DNA from: WHSW01 sp036794585
Lineage (GTDB): Bacteria; Actinomycetota; Thermoleophilia; Solirubrobacterales; 70-9
Assembly: GCA_036794585.1 (NCBI GenBank)
Contig: DAIRGH010000113.1
Span: forward strand, 1 to 8,865
Direction: 5' to 3'
DNA: 8,865 nucleotides
Shown here one piece after another: positions 6,973 through 8,865 of the stretch; the stretch's first letter is position 1, and each line of letters begins with the position of its first letter. The position numbers and the translations under genes are program-made. The notes below the pieces were generated by a model. That model was not told the origin of the DNA, made no database searches, and worked only from the letters and a program-made list of their open reading frames with translations.

Positions 6973-8378
6973 CGGCTCGTCCTGGCCGCCGCCGGCAGCC
7001 GCAGCTCGAAGGCGGTGCGCCCGCGGCGCGAGCGCAGCTCGAGGCTGCCGTTCATGCGCAGCGCCAGCTCGCGGGCGATCGCGAGCCCCAGGCCCGAGCC
7101 GCTGACCTCGTCGCCGGTGTAGAAGCGCTCGAAGACGCGATCGCGCGAGCGCGGCTCGATCCCCGGTCCGTCGTCGGTGACGACCAGGGTCGCTGATCCG
7201 TTCTGCTCTCTTGCCCCTACCGAGATCGCCGTTCCTTCGGGCGTGTGCGTGAGCGCGTTGTCGATCAGGATACGCATGATCTGCGCGACCCTGTCGGGGT
7301 CGGCTGCAGCCGCAGCCCCTGCGTCGTCGGCGACCGCGATCTCGGAGCGATGACGCTCGGCAACCGGGCCGAACTCCTCGGCCACCCGACGGGCGACGTC
7401 GACCAGCCGCACGCGCTCGCGGCGGATCTCGATCGCGTCGGCGTCGAGCTTGGAGAGGTCGAGGAGATCGACCGTCAGCTTCGTCAGCCGCGCGATCTGC
7501 TCGCGCATCGTGCGCACGAACTCGGCCCGAGCCTCGGGGTCGGGATCCTCGTCCTCGAGCAGCTCGACGAAGCCCGAGAGCGAGAAGATCGGGGTGCGCA
7601 GCTCGTGCGAGGCGTTGGCGATGAACTCCTTGCGCGCGCTGTCGAGGCGAGCCAGCCGCTTCTGCATCTCGTTGAACGTCATCGCGAGCTGGCCGACCTC
7701 GTCGTTGGAGTCGATCGGGATCTGGGTGGTGAAGTCGCCGTCGGCGACCTTCTCGGCCGCCTCCTCGAGCCGGCGCAGCCGGCGCGAGTGGGCGCGCGCG
7801 ACCACCCAGCCGGCGCCGAGCGCGGCCAGCAGTGCGATCCCGCCGGCGATCAAGATCTGACGCCGGATCAAGGCGACGTTGTCGTCGACGTCGGCAAGGC
7901 TGGTCGAGAAGACGGCGACCCAGCGCGGCTCGCCGTCCAGCGAGAGCGCAACGGCGGTCTCGCCGCGCCGCTCGCCGGCGATCGTCTCGACCGCGCTTGC
8001 GACCGGTCCCGCGCTCGCCGCCGCGATCGCCGCCGGATAGGCGGGCAGGACCGCCGTCCGTTCGAGCTCGGAGTCGGAGACGACGAAGCGCGGCTGCGGG
8101 CCCGAGGGTCCGTCACGCAGGCCGAGCACCGTCACGCGCGCGCCGGTGCGCTGATCGATCGCGCGCACGAGCGAGCGCAGCACAGGCGGCGAGAGGCCCT
8201 CCTCCATCGCCCGCTGCAACCTGCCGCTCTGCTCCGTCGCGACCTGCTCGAGCCGTCCCAGCTTCTCGGCGGTGAGACTCGAGCTCAGCTGCGGCACCAC
8301 GTACAGGTAGATGAACCCGACCGCCGCCGCGGTGATCCCGAAGAACAGCAGGGCGAGCCGGTTACGTACCGAGTTCAC
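6969..8378 (-). CDS. HAMP-domain sensor histidine kinase
   Basis: A 469-residue membrane kinase that would autophosphorylate and pass phosphate to the response regulator encoded just upstream. Domains: TM1 (about 8-28), an extracytoplasmic sensor region (about 30-172) with TGARVTVLG and VSDSE segments that suggest a PAS/CACHE-like fold, TM2 (about 174-194), HAMP (about 195-247), HisKA with phospho-acceptor H258 in ANASHELRTP, and HATPase_c with the N box LIDNALTHTP (371-380), G1 box DDGPGI (402-407), F box RVFERFY (414-420) and G2 box GSGLGLAI (427-434). All catalytic boxes are intact. The start is GTG at 8378, two bases after the regulator's TAG, with AGGAG 5 bases upstream. Layout with the downstream HtrA gene resembles mprB, but the sensor region cannot be matched by eye. 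The stimulus is unknown; envelope stress is inferred. Confidence 0.95.
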   Translation of the reverse strand: MNSVRNRLALLFFGITAAAVGFIYLYVVPQLSSSLTAEKLGRLEQVATEQSGRLQRAMEEGLSPPVLRSLVRAIDQRTGARVTVLGLRDGPSGPQPRFVVSDSELERTAVLPAYPAAIAAASAGPVASAVETIAGERRGETAVALSLDGEPRWVAVFSTSLADVDDNVALIRRQILIAGGIALLAALGAGWVVARAHSRRLRRLEEAAEKVADGDFTTQIPIDSNDEVGQLAMTFNEMQKRLARLDSARKEFIANASHELRTPIFSLSGFVELLEDEDPDPEARAEFVRTMREQIARLTKLTVDLLDLSKLDADAIEIRRERVRLVDVARRVAEEFGPVAERHRSEIAVADDAGAAAAADPDRVAQIMRILIDNALTHTPEGTAISVGAREQNGSATLVVTDDGPGIEPRSRDRVFERFYTGDEVSGSGLGLAIARELALRMNGSLELRSRRGRTAFELRLPAAARTSR

Positions 8379-8380
8379 GA

Positions 8381-8865
8381 CTACTCCTGGTCGCGGAACC
8401 TGTAGCCGACGCCCCTGACCGTGAACAGATACTCCGGCTCGCGAGGGTCGCGTTCGAGCTTTTCTCGCAGGTGGCGAATGTGGACGTCGATCGTGCGCGG
8501 GTCTCGGTAGGCCGAGTCACCCCACACCTGCTCCAGCAGCGTCTCGCGCGTCATCACCCGCCCGGGAGCGGCGGCGAGCGTCGAGAGGATCTCGAACTCG
8601 ACGTAGGTGAGCCGGATGTCCTCACCGCGTACGCTCACCGCGCGGCGCTCGAAGTCGATCTCGAGCTCTCCGGCGGCGATCGGCTCCTCGCCGCCGGGCC
8701 GGCCACGCAGCATCTCGGAGCGGCGCAGCGCGGCCTTCACGCGGCTGCGGAACTCGCGCACCGAGAACGGCTTGGTGATGTAGTCGTCGGCCCCCATCTC
8801 GAGGCCGAGCACCTTGTCGATCTCGTCGTCCTTGGCGGTGAGCATGATGATCGGCACCTGGCTGC
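8381..8865 (-). CDS. OmpR/PhoB-family response regulator (N-terminus outside the window)
   Basis: The frame stays open to the right edge, giving the last 161 residues. The visible receiver part begins SQVPIIMLTAKDD, containing the conserved switch Thr and its neighbourhood, followed by GADDYITKPF with the conserved Lys. The phospho-acceptor Asp and the start codon lie beyond the window; a GTG at 8857 is an internal Val, not the start. A linker leads to a winged-helix DNA-binding domain with LTYVEFEIL, the recognition-helix region RDPRTIDVHIRHLREKL and the wing VRGVGYRF, typical of OmpR/PhoB regulators. It is the first visible gene of the - strand operon and the expected partner of the adjacent kinase. 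Such regulators often control their own operon; any operator would lie outside the window. Confidence 0.95.
   Translation of the reverse strand, partial: SQVPIIMLTAKDDEIDKVLGLEMGADDYITKPFSVREFRSRVKAALRRSEMLRGRPGGEEPIAAGELEIDFERRAVSVRGEDIRLTYVEFEILSTLAAAPGRVMTRETLLEQVWGDSAYRDPRTIDVHIRHLREKLERDPREPEYLFTVRGVGYRFRDQE
8384..8388 (-). promoter_or_regulatory. Shine-Dalgarno for the histidine kinase, inside the regulator's last codons
   Basis: On the - strand AGGAG lies 5 bases before the GTG start of the kinase and is formed by the final Gln-Glu codons of the response regulator (CAG GAG TAG). This supports the GTG as the true start and indicates coupled translation of the two partners. Confidence 0.7.

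Noticed and set aside
2205..8405. Almost continuous long open frames on the + strand (2205-3419, 3519-4901, 4898-5773, 5752-7122, 7245-8405) opposite the - strand genes
   Set aside because: They mirror the real genes, have no recognisable domains and are rich in Val, Asp, Arg and Gly. In high-GC DNA the complementary frame lacks stops because TTA, CTA and TCA codons are rare in the real genes.
8381..8857. Reading the response regulator as a complete gene starting at GTG 8857
   Set aside because: The frame continues to the window edge and the visible part starts in the middle of the receiver domain, so the gene is truncated by the window.

Overview
The window is very GC-rich, with strongly G/C-ending codons and tightly packed genes. 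Gene content points to a high-GC actinobacterium, most likely class Thermoleophilia (Solirubrobacterales-like). That placement rests on the style of the secreted cysteine-rich protein, the OtsA variant and the S1C lipoprotease; it is inference, because no rRNA or other phylogenetic marker is present.

Layout. On the + strand, positions 2-328 hold the 3' end of a gene whose product ends in a long Pro/Ala-rich tail. Five bases later comes a complete gene (334-1869) for a secreted, cysteine-rich, multi-domain beta protein of unknown function. From 2058 to the right edge everything is on the - strand, and the two blocks converge on a 188-bp gap (1870-2057) that carries several hairpins. In order of transcription the - strand block is: an OmpR/PhoB-type response regulator (cut by the window end), a HAMP sensor histidine kinase, an HtrA/DegP-like S1C lipoprotease with one PDZ domain, an inositol-monophosphatase-superfamily phosphatase, TreT (trehalose glycosyltransferring synthase, GT4) and OtsA (trehalose-6-phosphate synthase, GT20).

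The six - strand genes are separated by +2, -4, +2, +32 and +42 bp, so they probably form one operon. The first three match the layout of the mycobacterial envelope-stress locus mprA-mprB-pepD. The last three would make trehalose by two independent routes. The simplest reading is an envelope/osmotic stress unit: a two-component system senses the cell surface, a surface-anchored protease handles damaged proteins, and the distal genes supply a protective disaccharide. No otsB phosphatase is visible. The phosphatase-family gene next to treT and otsA is a candidate for trehalose-6-phosphate dephosphorylation, but this is only a hypothesis.

No tRNA, rRNA, CRISPR array, insertion sequence or phage feature was seen. 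The most unusual features are the treT+otsA pair behind a stress-sensing module, an OtsA that resembles the pseudoglycosyltransferase branch of GT20 yet keeps the normal catalytic residues, an insertion in the protease's PDZ domain, and three consecutive 5-nt-loop hairpins in the convergent gap.
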